Shown here: piece by piece, positions 16,044 to 24,281 of the stretch
How the letters are laid out: each line of letters opens with the position of its first letter
How positions within the stretch are numbered: the first letter of the stretch is position 1
Source of the DNA: Thalassobius sp002708925
GTDB taxonomy: Bacteria > Pseudomonadota > Alphaproteobacteria > Rhodobacterales > Rhodobacteraceae
Direction of reading: 5' to 3'
Assembly: GCF_049803795.1 (NCBI RefSeq)
Contig: NZ_JBNAGJ010000003.1
Coordinates: 248,001-312,000 of the forward strand
DNA: 64,000 nucleotides
The notes under the pieces: generated by a model
What the model was told of the DNA's origin: nothing
Database searches by the model: none
Seen by the model: the letters and a program-made list of their open reading frames with translations, nothing else
Program-made: the position numbers and the translations under genes

Positions 16044-16871
16044 ATGCGCTATGTTCGCTATGGTCAGCCGGGGGCCGAGAAGCCCGGCGTTCTGGATGCC
16101 GCAGGCCGGGTGCGCGATCTGTCGGGCGTGGTGGATGACCTGTCCGGCGCGGTGCTGGGCGCGCTGCCGCAGGTGGACCCCAAAACGCTGCCTTTGGTGG
16201 GTGGGGCCCCGCGTCTGGGCATCCCCGTGGGGGGCATTGGTAAACTGGTCTGTATCGGGCTGAACTACCGCGATCACGCCGAAGAGGCCGGGATGGCCAT
16301 TCCCGAGGAACCCATCGTTTTCATGAAGGCCACCAGCGCTTTGAACGGCCCGAATGATCCGGTGATGATCCCGCGCGGATCGCTCAAATCCGATTGGGAG
16401 GTCGAGCTGGGCGTGGTGATCGGCAAGCCCGCGAAATACGTCCGGGCCGAGGACGCGCTGGACTATGTGGCGGGCTATACGATTGTGAATGACGTGTCCG
16501 AACGCGCCTTTCAGGCCGAGCGCGGCGGCCAATGGACCAAGGGCAAAAGCTGCGACACGTTCGGCCCCGTCGGCCCCTGGCTGGTCAGCCGAGACGAGGT
16601 GCCCGACCCGCAGAACCTGACGCTGGAGCTGGACCTGAACGGCAAACCGGCGCAGCGGGGCAATAGCGCGTCGATGATTTTCACCGTGGCGCAGATCATC
16701 CAGCACCTGACGGAAATGATGAGCCTGCAACCGGGCGATGTGATCGCGACGGGGACGCCTCCGGGGGTGGGGATGGGCATGACCCCGCCAACCTATCTGA
16801 AGGCGGGCGACGTGATGGAGCTGCGGATCGAAGGGCTGGGCCGCCAGCGCCAAGAGGTCGGGCAGGATTAG
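16044..16871 (+). CDS. Fumarylacetoacetate hydrolase-family protein
   Basis: A 275-aa FAH-fold enzyme. The true start is the ATG at 16044 (MRYVRYGQPG) after AGAGGGGG; the frame stays open far upstream only by GC bias. The core shows CIGLNYRDHAEEAG, metal ligands in DWEVELGVVIGK and IVNDVSERAFQ, and TGTPPGVGMG. Related enzymes are ureidoglycolate lyases, 2-keto-3-deoxy-fuconate/arabinonate-type hydratases or acylpyruvases. The substrate is not inferable here. Confidence 0.92.
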   Translation: MRYVRYGQPGAEKPGVLDAAGRVRDLSGVVDDLSGAVLGALPQVDPKTLPLVGGAPRLGIPVGGIGKLVCIGLNYRDHAEEAGMAIPEEPIVFMKATSALNGPNDPVMIPRGSLKSDWEVELGVVIGKPAKYVRAEDALDYVAGYTIVNDVSERAFQAERGGQWTKGKSCDTFGPVGPWLVSRDEVPDPQNLTLELDLNGKPAQRGNSASMIFTVAQIIQHLTEMMSLQPGDVIATGTPPGVGMGMTPPTYLKAGDVMELRIEGLGRQRQEVGQD

Positions 16872-16874
16872 GGC

Positions 16875-17843
16875 CTAGCAGGCGACAGAGGTATCCTGGC
16901 TGTCTCCGTTCCGGTGGCTGTCGAAAAGGGCCAGGATGCGCTCCAGGACGGGGCCGCGTTTTTCCGGGCCTTCCATCAGAATTTCATGCTCGCCCTGCGG
17001 GATCATGACCAGTTCACCGCCGGGCCAGCCGGCCATGCGGTTGTGAATGCGCCGAGGATCCACGATGCGTTCATTCGTGCCCAAAAAGGTGATGCAGGGC
17101 ACGCCGGGGGCCGGACGGCGGCTGATTTCCAGCGTGTCTTTCAGCGCCTCGTGTAGCCAGTTCAGCGAGGGACCGCCCAGGGCCAGTTCGGGATGCGCCA
17201 GCAACTGATCGCGCATGAAATCGTACATTGCGGGATCGGTGGTCAGGGTGTTGTCCGCGAAGGGCTCGCTTAGGACATAGGCGGCCGGGCGCGTGCCAGG
17301 GGCCAGCCCATCCGAGGTGCCCAGCATCTTGCTGGCCCAGGTGATCGCCCAGGCGGCAGGCCGGGTGGCGGGGTTCATGATGATCCCCCACATCGGGCCG
17401 GTAAAGACGCTGGCGTTGACGGGCAGGCCCTCGATCAGGGCGCGCAGGCCGATGGCCCCGCCCATCGAGTGGGCAATCAGGAAATAGGGTTTGGGCAGGT
17501 CCAGATCCAGCGCGGCCTCGACCATGGCGGCGACATCGCGCTGATAATCGGCGAATTTCCCCACATGCCCGACCAGAGGATTGTCCAGCAGCCGGTCCGC
17601 CAGCCCTTGTCCGCGCCAGTCCATCGCCAAGGTGGCATAGCCGCCCTGTTGCAGGGCAGCCGCCGTGTGCACGTATTTTTCGGCATATTCGGTGCGTCCG
17701 GGAAACAGGAGCACCGTGCCTTTTTCAGCCCCTTTCCCCCAAAGAACCGTGCGCACGCGCACGCCATCCGAGGTGTCCAGCCAATATGCCTGAGCTTTCG
17801 GTGCATCAGAGGCGATATCGGACAGAAAAGGTGCTGGAGTCAT
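16875..17843 (-). CDS. Alpha/beta hydrolase, lysophospholipase (PldB)-like
   Basis: A 322-aa serine hydrolase of the Hydrolase_4/S33 type. The nucleophile is Ser126 in AHSMGG; FPGRTEY carries the oxyanion region and DWRGQG a typical loop. A late GEHEILME provides the catalytic histidine. It lies four bases downstream of the SCP2 gene on the same strand, so the two are co-transcribed, suggesting a lipid-related substrate. It converges on the FAH gene. Confidence 0.9.
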   Translation of the reverse strand: MTPAPFLSDIASDAPKAQAYWLDTSDGVRVRTVLWGKGAEKGTVLLFPGRTEYAEKYVHTAAALQQGGYATLAMDWRGQGLADRLLDNPLVGHVGKFADYQRDVAAMVEAALDLDLPKPYFLIAHSMGGAIGLRALIEGLPVNASVFTGPMWGIIMNPATRPAAWAITWASKMLGTSDGLAPGTRPAAYVLSEPFADNTLTTDPAMYDFMRDQLLAHPELALGGPSLNWLHEALKDTLEISRRPAPGVPCITFLGTNERIVDPRRIHNRMAGWPGGELVMIPQGEHEILMEGPEKRGPVLERILALFDSHRNGDSQDTSVAC

Positions 17844-17847
17844 ACGA

Positions 17848-18138
17848 TCAGGCCAGAGCCGCGCCCAGCTGCATGGCTTTGCCCATGTCGCCGTCCACGG
17901 ACAGTTTGCCGCTCATGAAGGCGGCGGTGGGGTTCATGTCGCCGGTCATCATTGCTTCGAATGTGTCGGCGTCGGCGGTCAGGGTGACGTCGGCCTCGTC
18001 ATCGGACAGGCGGGCGCCGTCTGCGTCCACGACGATAGCGCCTTCGCCTTCGATCACGAATTTGGCCGAGCCGTCGAAATCGACGTCGGTCAGTTTTTCG
18101 TTCAGCGCGGCAACGGCGGCTTCCATTTTGTCGCTCAT
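17848..18138 (-). CDS. SCP2 sterol-binding domain protein
   Basis: A 96-aa single-domain SCP2 protein: DVDFDGSAKFVIEGEGAIVVD, then DEADVTLTADADTFEAMMTGDMNPTAAFMSGKLSVDGDMGKAM, the conserved core. Such proteins bind lipids or acyl-CoA in a hydrophobic tunnel. First gene of a two-gene operon with the lysophospholipase-like hydrolase. Its start faces the TPR gene about 70 bp away. Confidence 0.93.
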   Translation of the reverse strand: MSDKMEAAVAALNEKLTDVDFDGSAKFVIEGEGAIVVDADGARLSDDEADVTLTADADTFEAMMTGDMNPTAAFMSGKLSVDGDMGKAMQLGAALA

Positions 18139-18209
18139 GGTCTCTTCCCTTATATTTGATGCGCCTTGGGCTGTTTTTTCCTGTAGCGCGCGTTACACTC
18201 AATATTGTT

Positions 18210-18782
18210 ATGAGCGCGAAGAAACACAATCTCAAACCTATCGTTGCGGCAATCGTCCTGACAGTCACGTTTTCCTTACCTTTACAGGCTCAGGAATCGG
18301 CTAAGGGCGCTTTTCCGCCGGACATGCTGGGCGCGTTGCAGCACGCCCCCCCGGACGAGGCAAAACGCCTGGCCGAGGAAATCGCCCTGCGCTGGACGCA
18401 GTCGGGATCGGCCGCGATGGATCTGCTGGTCAAACGCGGGCAGGATGCGCTGAAACGAGGGGAAATGACCGTGGCGCTGGATCATTTCACCGCGCTGACG
18501 GATCACGCGCCGGATTTCGCCGAAGGCTGGCACCTGCGGGCCAGTGCCTTCTATCAGACGCAGAAATTCGGCATGGCGCTCCATGATCTGGAACGCGCGC
18601 TGACGCTGAATCCCAACCATTTTCAGGCGCTTTATGGGCTGGGCGTGATTCTGGAACAACTGGATCGGCCGAAAATGGCGCTGGAGGCCTATGAGCTTGC
18701 GCTGGCGATCTACCCGCACTACGACGAGGCCAATGACGCGATCGCACGTGTGCGGGATCTGGCCCGCGGGCCAGAGCTCTGA
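18210..18782 (+). CDS. Secreted tetratricopeptide-repeat protein
   Basis: A 190-aa protein starting at ATG 18210 (MSAKKHNLKPIVAAIVLTVT), with a Sec signal ending near LQAQES (about residue 29). TPR units follow: a segment from DLLVKRGQDALKRGEMTVALDHF, then FAEGWHLRASAFYQTQKFGMALHDLERALTL, then FQALYGLGVILEQLDRPKMALEAYELALAI. It is probably a periplasmic scaffold; partner unknown. A helicase gene follows 40 bp downstream. Confidence 0.88.
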   Translation: MSAKKHNLKPIVAAIVLTVTFSLPLQAQESAKGAFPPDMLGALQHAPPDEAKRLAEEIALRWTQSGSAAMDLLVKRGQDALKRGEMTVALDHFTALTDHAPDFAEGWHLRASAFYQTQKFGMALHDLERALTLNPNHFQALYGLGVILEQLDRPKMALEAYELALAIYPHYDEANDAIARVRDLARGPEL

Positions 18783-18822
18783 CACGTATCTGACCCTGAC
18801 ACATATCTGACAAGGACGGCCC

Positions 18823-21624
18823 ATGGCCCAGAACGCACGGATCACCGCGGTCCTGGGACCGACGAATACTGGCAAGACACATTACGCGATCGAACGGATG
18901 CTGGGGCACCGGACGGGCATTATCGGCCTGCCGTTGCGGCTGCTTGCGCGCGAGGTCTATGACCGGATCGTCGCGGCGCGCGGCCCCTCGGTTGTGGCGC
19001 TGGTAACGGGCGAGGAACGCATCGTGCCCCCGCGCACGCAATACTGGGTCTGCACGGTCGAGGCGATGCCCGAAGGCATGGGCGCCGATTTCGTCGCCAT
19101 TGATGAGATTCAGCTATGCGCCGATCCTGAGCGCGGCCATGTGTTCACAGACCGGCTGCTGCGGGCGCGCGGGCTGCATGAAACCGTGTTTCTGGGCGCC
19201 GATACCATGCGCTCGACCATTGCGCAGTTGGTGCCGGGGGTGGAATTCATGCGGCGCGAACGGATGTCGCGCCTGACCTATTCGGGCCCCAAGAAAATCA
19301 GCCGGATGAAACCGCGCAGCGCCATCGTCGGTTTCTCGGTCGAGGATGTCTATGCCATCGCCGAGCTGATCCGCCGTCAGCGCGGCGGGGCGGCCGTGGT
19401 GATGGGCGCGCTGTCCCCGCGCACGCGCAATGCGCAGGTCGAGCTCTATCAGAACGGCGATGTGGATTTCCTGGTGGCCACGGATGCGATTGGGATGGGG
19501 CTGAACCTGGACGTGGATCACGTGGCCTTTTCCTCGGTGATCAAGTTCGACGGGCGGCGGATGCGGTATCTGCAACCCGATGAGCTGGCCCAGATCGCGG
19601 GCCGGGCCGGGCGGGGCATGTCCGATGGCACCTTTGGCGTCACGGGCGAGGCTCCGGGCCTGCCGGACGAAACCGTCGAGGCCATCGAAGAGCACCGTTT
19701 CGCCCCCATCCGCAAGGTGCAGTGGCGCAATGCGGCGCTGAAATTCGGCTCGATCCCCGCGCTGATCCGCAGCCTGGAGGAACCGCCGCGCCACGATCTG
19801 CTGCTGCGCGCGCGCGAGGCAGATGACCTTATGGCGCTCAAATCCCTGCAATCGGTGGCGGAAATTCGGGCACGGGCCTCGGATCCGCAGGCGGTGCGCC
19901 TGCTGTGGGACGTTTGCCGCATTCCCGATTTTCGCGGCATCAGCCATAATGAACACGCCAGCCTGTTGCAGCAGATCTACAGCTATCTGCATGAAAGCGG
20001 GCGGGTGCCGGATGACTGGCTGGCCCGGCAAATACAGCGGATCGACCGGACAGATGGCGATATTGACACATTGTCGAAACGTCTGGCTTTTATCCGCACA
20101 TGGACATATGTCGCGCAGCGAACAGGCTGGGTGGACGATGAAACCCATTGGCGCGAGGAGACTCGCGCTGTAGAAGACCGAGTATCGGATGCGCTGCATC
20201 AGCGTCTGACTCAGAGATTTGTGGACCGGCGCACATCAGTGTTGTTGCGGCGGCTCAAACAGAAGGAGGCCCTTTTGGCCGAAGTAAATGATCAAGGTGA
20301 AGTGACCGTCGAAGGCGAATTCGTCGGTCGTCTGGAAGGGTTCCGTTTCCGTCAGGACAAGGACGCAACAGGGCAAGAGGCAAAGACCTTGCGCCAGGCC
20401 AGCCTTCAGGCGCTGGCCCCACATTTCCATCTGCGCGCGGACCGTTTCTATAACGCCCCCGATACCGAGATCGACTTTACCGAACAGGGCGGTCTGATGT
20501 GGGGCACCGAGGCCGTCGGCAAGCTGACCGCCGGTGCCGATGCGCTGAAACCCGAGGTCGTGGCCTTTGTCGATGACGAGGCCGGCGCGGATGTCGCGCA
20601 AAAAGTGCAGCGCCGCTTGCAGCATTTCATCGACCGCAAAATCGCAGCCCTGTTCGAGCCGTTGCAGAATCTGGCCGGCGATGAGGCTCTGACCGGGCTG
20701 GCGCGCGGCTTTGCCTTCCAGATGGTGGAAAACCTAGGGATTGTGCCGCGCGGTCAGGTCGCGGACGAGGTCAAGGCGCTGGATCAGGACGCCCGTGGCG
20801 CGCTGCGCAAACATGGCGTGCGTTTCGGCCAGTTCACCATTTTCATGCCGCTGCTGTTGAAACCCGCGCCCACGCGTCTGCGTCTGGTGCTGTGGTCGCT
20901 GGCCCGCGGTCTGGACGATTTCCCCGAGGCGCCGCCGCCCGGTCTGGTCACCGTGCCCGCGCTGGCCGGAATGCCCGAGGGCTTCTTTGCCATGTCCGGC
21001 TATCGCGCCGCTGGCGAACGGGCGATCCGCATCGACATGCTGGAACGCCTGGCCGATATGTTGCGCGCCGAAGACAGCCGCGGCGGGTTCGAGGCCAAGG
21101 CCGACATGCTGTCGATCACCGGCATGACGCTGGAACAATTCGCGGATCTGATGCAGGGCCTGGGCTATAAGGCCGACAAGGGCGAGCGCGAGAAGATCAA
21201 GGCCACGCCGGAAATGGCTGCGCCTGCGGACGAAACGGCAGAAGCTGGGACAGAGACGCCGGTGGAAGCTGTGGCAGAGGCTGCGGTAGAGGCTGCGGCT
21301 GAAACCCCGGTTGAACCTGCCGCCGAAACGCCTGCTGCCCCCGCCGCCGATACCCCCGCAACTGAGGAACCCGCAGCGCCCGAAATCGAAGTGTTCTACA
21401 CCTTCACCTGGGGCGGCAACCGCCGTCAGGGCGGCAAACCGCGCGGGGATCGCCCTGCGCGTGGCGGGGCCAAGCCCGGCGATAAGCCGCGTGGCAAAAA
21501 GGGTGGCAAACCGCGCGGGCAGGGGGCCAAGACCTATCAGTCTCGTCCCCCCAAAAAGGAAAAAGCCATTGATCCCGATAACCCCTTCGCCGCCGCGCTG
21601 ATGGGGCTGAAAGGCAAGAGCTGA
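18823..21624 (+). CDS. SUV3-like DExH RNA helicase with charged tail
   Basis: A 933-aa helicase of the mitochondrial SUV3 type found in alphaproteobacteria. Walker A is GPTNTGKTHYA near residue 10; the DExH box reads DEIQ (AIDEIQLCADPERGHVFT). Motif V is ATDAIGMGLNLDV and motif VI QIAGRAGRG. A SUV3-type C-terminal region follows. From about residue 790 the protein becomes Ala/Glu/Pro repeats, then a Lys/Arg/Gly-rich tail likely to bind RNA. Codon use around 20,040-20,300 is less GC-rich than the rest. It may act in RNA turnover, as SUV3 does with a 3' exonuclease. The S4 gene follows after six bases. Confidence 0.92.
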   Translation: MAQNARITAVLGPTNTGKTHYAIERMLGHRTGIIGLPLRLLAREVYDRIVAARGPSVVALVTGEERIVPPRTQYWVCTVEAMPEGMGADFVAIDEIQLCADPERGHVFTDRLLRARGLHETVFLGADTMRSTIAQLVPGVEFMRRERMSRLTYSGPKKISRMKPRSAIVGFSVEDVYAIAELIRRQRGGAAVVMGALSPRTRNAQVELYQNGDVDFLVATDAIGMGLNLDVDHVAFSSVIKFDGRRMRYLQPDELAQIAGRAGRGMSDGTFGVTGEAPGLPDETVEAIEEHRFAPIRKVQWRNAALKFGSIPALIRSLEEPPRHDLLLRAREADDLMALKSLQSVAEIRARASDPQAVRLLWDVCRIPDFRGISHNEHASLLQQIYSYLHESGRVPDDWLARQIQRIDRTDGDIDTLSKRLAFIRTWTYVAQRTGWVDDETHWREETRAVEDRVSDALHQRLTQRFVDRRTSVLLRRLKQKEALLAEVNDQGEVTVEGEFVGRLEGFRFRQDKDATGQEAKTLRQASLQALAPHFHLRADRFYNAPDTEIDFTEQGGLMWGTEAVGKLTAGADALKPEVVAFVDDEAGADVAQKVQRRLQHFIDRKIAALFEPLQNLAGDEALTGLARGFAFQMVENLGIVPRGQVADEVKALDQDARGALRKHGVRFGQFTIFMPLLLKPAPTRLRLVLWSLARGLDDFPEAPPPGLVTVPALAGMPEGFFAMSGYRAAGERAIRIDMLERLADMLRAEDSRGGFEAKADMLSITGMTLEQFADLMQGLGYKADKGEREKIKATPEMAAPADETAEAGTETPVEAVAEAAVEAAAETPVEPAAETPAAPAADTPATEEPAAPEIEVFYTFTWGGNRRQGGKPRGDRPARGGAKPGDKPRGKKGGKPRGQGAKTYQSRPPKKEKAIDPDNPFAAALMGLKGKS

Positions 21625-21630
21625 TCCTGA

Positions 21631-21993
21631 ATGACGGACCCGATTGCGAAACTGCGGGTCGATAAATGGCTCTGGTTCGCGCGGTTTTACAAAACGCGCG
21701 GGCTGGCCAGCAAAACCGTGTCGGGCGGGCATGTGCGGGTCAATGGCTCGAAAATTGCCAAGGCGTCCTTTGCGGTCGGGGCAGGGGACGTGCTGACCCT
21801 GCCGCAGGGCAATCGGATCCGGGTGGTGCGTGTCGTGCAATTGGGTACGCGCCGCGGCCCCGCCCCCGAGGCACAAACGCTGTACGAGGATTTGACCGAG
21901 GTCAAGGACGACGTCCCGCCCGCTCCGCGATATGAAGGCAAAGGGCGCCCGACCAAGCGCGACAGGCGAATGATTGACCTTGATCGCGGCTAA
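21631..21993 (+). CDS. S4-domain RNA-binding protein (Hsp15-like)
   Basis: A 120-aa protein with an N-terminal S4 domain: LRVDKWLWFARFYKTRGLASKTVSGGHVRVNGSKI. The family includes HslR/Hsp15, which binds 50S subunits carrying stalled nascent chains. The C-terminus is basic (KGRPTKRDRRMID). It lies right behind the SUV3-like helicase, implying a shared RNA or ribosome-related transcript. Confidence 0.9.
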   Translation: MTDPIAKLRVDKWLWFARFYKTRGLASKTVSGGHVRVNGSKIAKASFAVGAGDVLTLPQGNRIRVVRVVQLGTRRGPAPEAQTLYEDLTEVKDDVPPAPRYEGKGRPTKRDRRMIDLDRG

Positions 21994-22065
21994 GCCCTTT
22001 GTGGAACTTGAATGATCCGGGCGCATGTTTTAGCTAAGCCCATAGCCAAAAGATGGAAATGAGAC

Positions 22066-22404
22066 ATGACTTACGTCGTCATCGACAACTGCATCGCCTG
22101 TAAATACACCGACTGCGTCGAGGTGTGCCCCGTGGATTGCTTCTACGAAGGCGAGAATATGCTGGTGATCCACCCCGATGAATGTATCGACTGCGGCGTG
22201 TGTGAGCCTGAATGCCCCGCTGATGCCATCCGCCCGGACACCGAGCCGGACATGGAAAAATGGGTCGAGTTCAACCGCAAATACTCCGAGGCCTGGCCCG
22301 TGATCGTCGAGAAGAAAGATCCGCTGCCCGGCTACGAGGAACGTGATGGCGAGCCGGACAAGTTGAACAAGTATTTCTCGGAAGCGCCAGGCGAGGGCAG
22401 CTAA
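22066..22404 (+). CDS. fdxA: 7Fe ferredoxin FdxA
   Basis: A 112-aa ferredoxin with both cluster motifs: CIACKYTDCVEVCP for the 3Fe-4S/4Fe-4S pair and CIDCGVCEPECP for the second cluster. The C-terminal extension (DMEKWVEFNRKYSEAWPVI) is typical of FdxA (ferredoxin II). It is a soluble electron carrier; the partner is unknown. A strong terminator follows. Confidence 0.95.
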   Translation: MTYVVIDNCIACKYTDCVEVCPVDCFYEGENMLVIHPDECIDCGVCEPECPADAIRPDTEPDMEKWVEFNRKYSEAWPVIVEKKDPLPGYEERDGEPDKLNKYFSEAPGEGS

Positions 22405-22459
22405 GAGTGATTCGCGGTTTTGCCCCGTCGGGGACACGCGAAAGCCTGACCTTTTGATC

Positions 22460-22486
22460 AAAAGCCCTTTGAAACAAAGGGCTTTT
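22460..22486 (+). terminator. fdxA terminator
   Basis: AAAAGCCCTTT, loop GAAAC, AAAGGGCTTTT: a perfect 11-bp stem with a built-in T run, 55 bases after the fdxA stop. Confidence 0.92.
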
Positions 22487-22536
22487 CCTATGCAAAGGGG
22501 CAGGGTGCTTTCGTAGACTGCGATTTTATGCTATCA

Positions 22537-22552
22537 TGTCAGACACATGACA
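22537..22552. promoter_or_regulatory. Dyad TGTCA-N6-TGACA upstream of carD
   Basis: An inverted repeat about 140 bases before the carD start, next to an AT-rich TATGCTATCAT that could be a -10 region. It could be an operator; there is no known match. Confidence 0.35.
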
Positions 22553-22694
22553 AATATGAACTGACACCAGACCATTCGCGCTGCTGCCCGTGGGTGGGTT
22601 TTTCTGCGAAATTGACCGGACTGACGAGCGTATTGCCGTACTCTCGTCCGTCTTTTTGTCGCCTGGTGTTGGTGTGCGTGCGAGGAAGGATTGC

Positions 22695-23204
22695 ATGAGC
22701 AAAGCGAAGAAACCGGCGTTCAGCCCGAACGATTACGTGGTCTATCCGGCCCATGGCGTTGGTCAGATTGTGTCCATCGAAGAACAGGATGTGGCGGGCT
22801 TCAAACTAGAGGTGTTCGTCGTCTCCTTTGAGAAGGACAAGATGCGCCTGTCGGTGCCGACGCACCGGGCTGAGGAAATCGGGATGCGGTCGCTGTCGTC
22901 GCCCGATGTGGTCAGCCAGGCGATGAAGACCCTGAAGGGCAAGGCCAAGGTCAAGCGGGCCATGTGGTCGCGTCGGGCGCAGGAATATGAACAGAAGATC
23001 AACTCGGGCGATCTGATCGCGATTGCCGAGGTGGTGCGCGACCTGCACCGCACCGACGATCAGCGCGAGCAGAGCTACTCGGAGCGCCAGCTTTACGAAT
23101 CCGCGCTAGAGCGTCTGACCCGCGAAGTGGCCGCCGTTTCCGGTGCCGATGAGGGCGATGCCGCCAAGCAGGTGGGCGAGGTTCTGATGTCCCGCGCGGC
23201 CTGA
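22695..23204 (+). CDS. carD: CarD-family transcriptional regulator
   Basis: A 169-aa CarD. The ATG at 22695 (MSKAKKPAFSPNDYVVYPAHGVG) follows CGAGGAAGG; the longer frame to 22590 lacks support. The N-terminal RNA-polymerase-interacting Tudor-like domain covers about 10-70; the rest is helical with conserved tryptophan/basic residues (KRAMWSRRAQEYEQKI). CarD binds RNA polymerase beta and stabilises open complexes at rRNA and many other promoters in Rhodobacter, whose promoters often lack the T at -7. Confidence 0.95.
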   Translation: MSKAKKPAFSPNDYVVYPAHGVGQIVSIEEQDVAGFKLEVFVVSFEKDKMRLSVPTHRAEEIGMRSLSSPDVVSQAMKTLKGKAKVKRAMWSRRAQEYEQKINSGDLIAIAEVVRDLHRTDDQREQSYSERQLYESALERLTREVAAVSGADEGDAAKQVGEVLMSRAA

Positions 23205-23229
23205 CTGCCGGATCATCACCCCACGAAAC

Positions 23230-23252
23230 AGGCGCCTTCGGGCGCCTTTTTC
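23230..23252 (+). terminator. carD terminator
   Basis: AGGCGCC, loop TTCG, GGCGCCT followed by TTTTC, 26 bases after the carD stop. Confidence 0.9.
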
Positions 23253-23334
23253 TTTGCGCGTTCAATATGAAACAGGATAGCCGCTGGCACATTATGCCAT
23301 GCTGATCTTATCGGATTTTCGGGAGATTTCGAAT

Positions 23335-23409
23335 TGGAGCGGGCGAGGCGATTCGAACGCCCGACCCTAACCTTGGCAAGGTTATGCTCTACCCCTGAGC
23401 TACGCCCGC
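23335..23409 (-). tRNA. tRNA-Gly (GCC), copy 1
   Basis: On the minus strand the acceptor GCGGGCG pairs with CGCCCGC. The D-arm is TAGCTCAGGGGTAGAGC, the anticodon loop TTGCCAA gives GCC, the T-loop is TTCGAAT, and the discriminator T is followed by encoded CCA. 75 nt. Identical to the copy 242 bp away. Confidence 0.96.
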
Positions 23410-23525
23410 ACCATTTCGTGAGGGCGTATTTAGGCAATCCGCCGGTGCGCCGCAAGAGGAAAAACACGATTTTTCGCGGGAAATTTCGGGGATGTATGCG
23501 CGCGGTAAATCCTGTCCGGAAAACG

Positions 23526-23552
23526 AAAAAACGCGGCCAGAGCCGCGTTTTT
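23526..23552 (-). terminator. Terminator behind tRNA-Gly copy 2
   Basis: ACGCGGC, loop, GCCGCGT flanked by A and T runs on both sides. On the minus strand it follows the distal tRNA-Gly by about 25 bases. It could work in both directions. Confidence 0.8.
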
Positions 23553-23576
23553 CGACCCCCTCATAAGAGGGAAATT

Positions 23577-23651
23577 TGGAGCGGGCGAGGCGATTCGAAC
23601 GCCCGACCCTAACCTTGGCAAGGTTATGCTCTACCCCTGAGCTACGCCCGC
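23577..23651 (-). tRNA. tRNA-Gly (GCC), copy 2
   Basis: Identical over all 75 nt to the tRNA-Gly at 23335-23409, same strand. A terminator lies between the two, so they are separate transcription units. The flanks differ, so the duplication is limited to the gene or is old with gene conversion. Confidence 0.96.
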
Positions 23652-23749
23652 TTCCTTGGGTGAGGTGGGGAATATTCATAATTCTTCGGGGGTTCAAGCA
23701 CAAAATGCGCCGGCCTGGGATTTTTTCATCCCTCCCCATCAGAACCGGG

Positions 23750-24139
23750 TCAGAACAGCGCGTGGCCCAGATTGGCCAGCGCTGCCAGCAGCAAGATAAC
23801 AAAGGTCAGCGCCGCGCCGCCTCCGCGCAGGGCGGGGGTGTGGGGCATCCGGCCCATGCCGAGCATATGCATGATGCGCGCCAGCAGCAGCCCCGCGCCC
23901 AGCAGATGGGTGGCCAGGGGCGGCATTCCCTGCAACTCTCCGCTTGCGATCAGGATCAGGGCAAAGGGGGCATATTCGGCGAAGTTGGCATGGGTGCGCA
24001 TGGCGTTCTGCATCACCGGGTCGCCTTTGTCTCCGCTGCCGATGCGCTGACGGACGCGGACCTTTACCACCCACAGGCTGAGCAGAACATAAAGCACGCC
24101 CAGAAGGCCGGCATAAATCGGTGTGATGGTAAGGGGCAT
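23750..24139 (-). CDS. MAPEG-family membrane protein
   Basis: A 129-aa four-helix membrane protein: ITPIYAGLLGVLYVLLSLWVV, then RQRIGSGDKGDPVMQNAMRTHANFAEYAPFALIL, the MAPEG signature. The family includes glutathione transferases and eicosanoid enzymes; the bacterial forms near YecN are of unknown substrate. It lies 142 bp downstream of pyc but behind the pyc terminator. Confidence 0.92.
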   Translation of the reverse strand: MPLTITPIYAGLLGVLYVLLSLWVVKVRVRQRIGSGDKGDPVMQNAMRTHANFAEYAPFALILIASGELQGMPPLATHLLGAGLLLARIMHMLGMGRMPHTPALRGGGAALTFVILLLAALANLGHALF

Positions 24140-24233
24140 GGGGGCTCCTGTTTTGTGTGCGGTGGCAGTTGGCCTCAGAGTGACCCCAGAGCCCGCACGG
24201 ATACCAGAGCCAAATCGCCGCCCTGCCGCAACG

Positions 24234-24260
24234 GAAAAGGGGCGCCGGTTGGGCGCCCCT
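24234..24260 (-). terminator. pyc terminator (minus strand)
   Basis: On the minus strand AGGGGCGCC, loop of five, GGCGCCCCT followed by TTTT. It lies about 20 bases after the pyruvate carboxylase stop. Confidence 0.88.
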
Positions 24261-24281
24261 CTGATGGTGCATGTGGTCGAT

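Noticed and set aside
23335..23651. Mobile-element attachment site at the duplicated tRNA-Gly genes
   Set aside because: No integrase or partial tRNA copy nearby; both tRNAs are complete, and the intervening 167 bases hold only a terminator.
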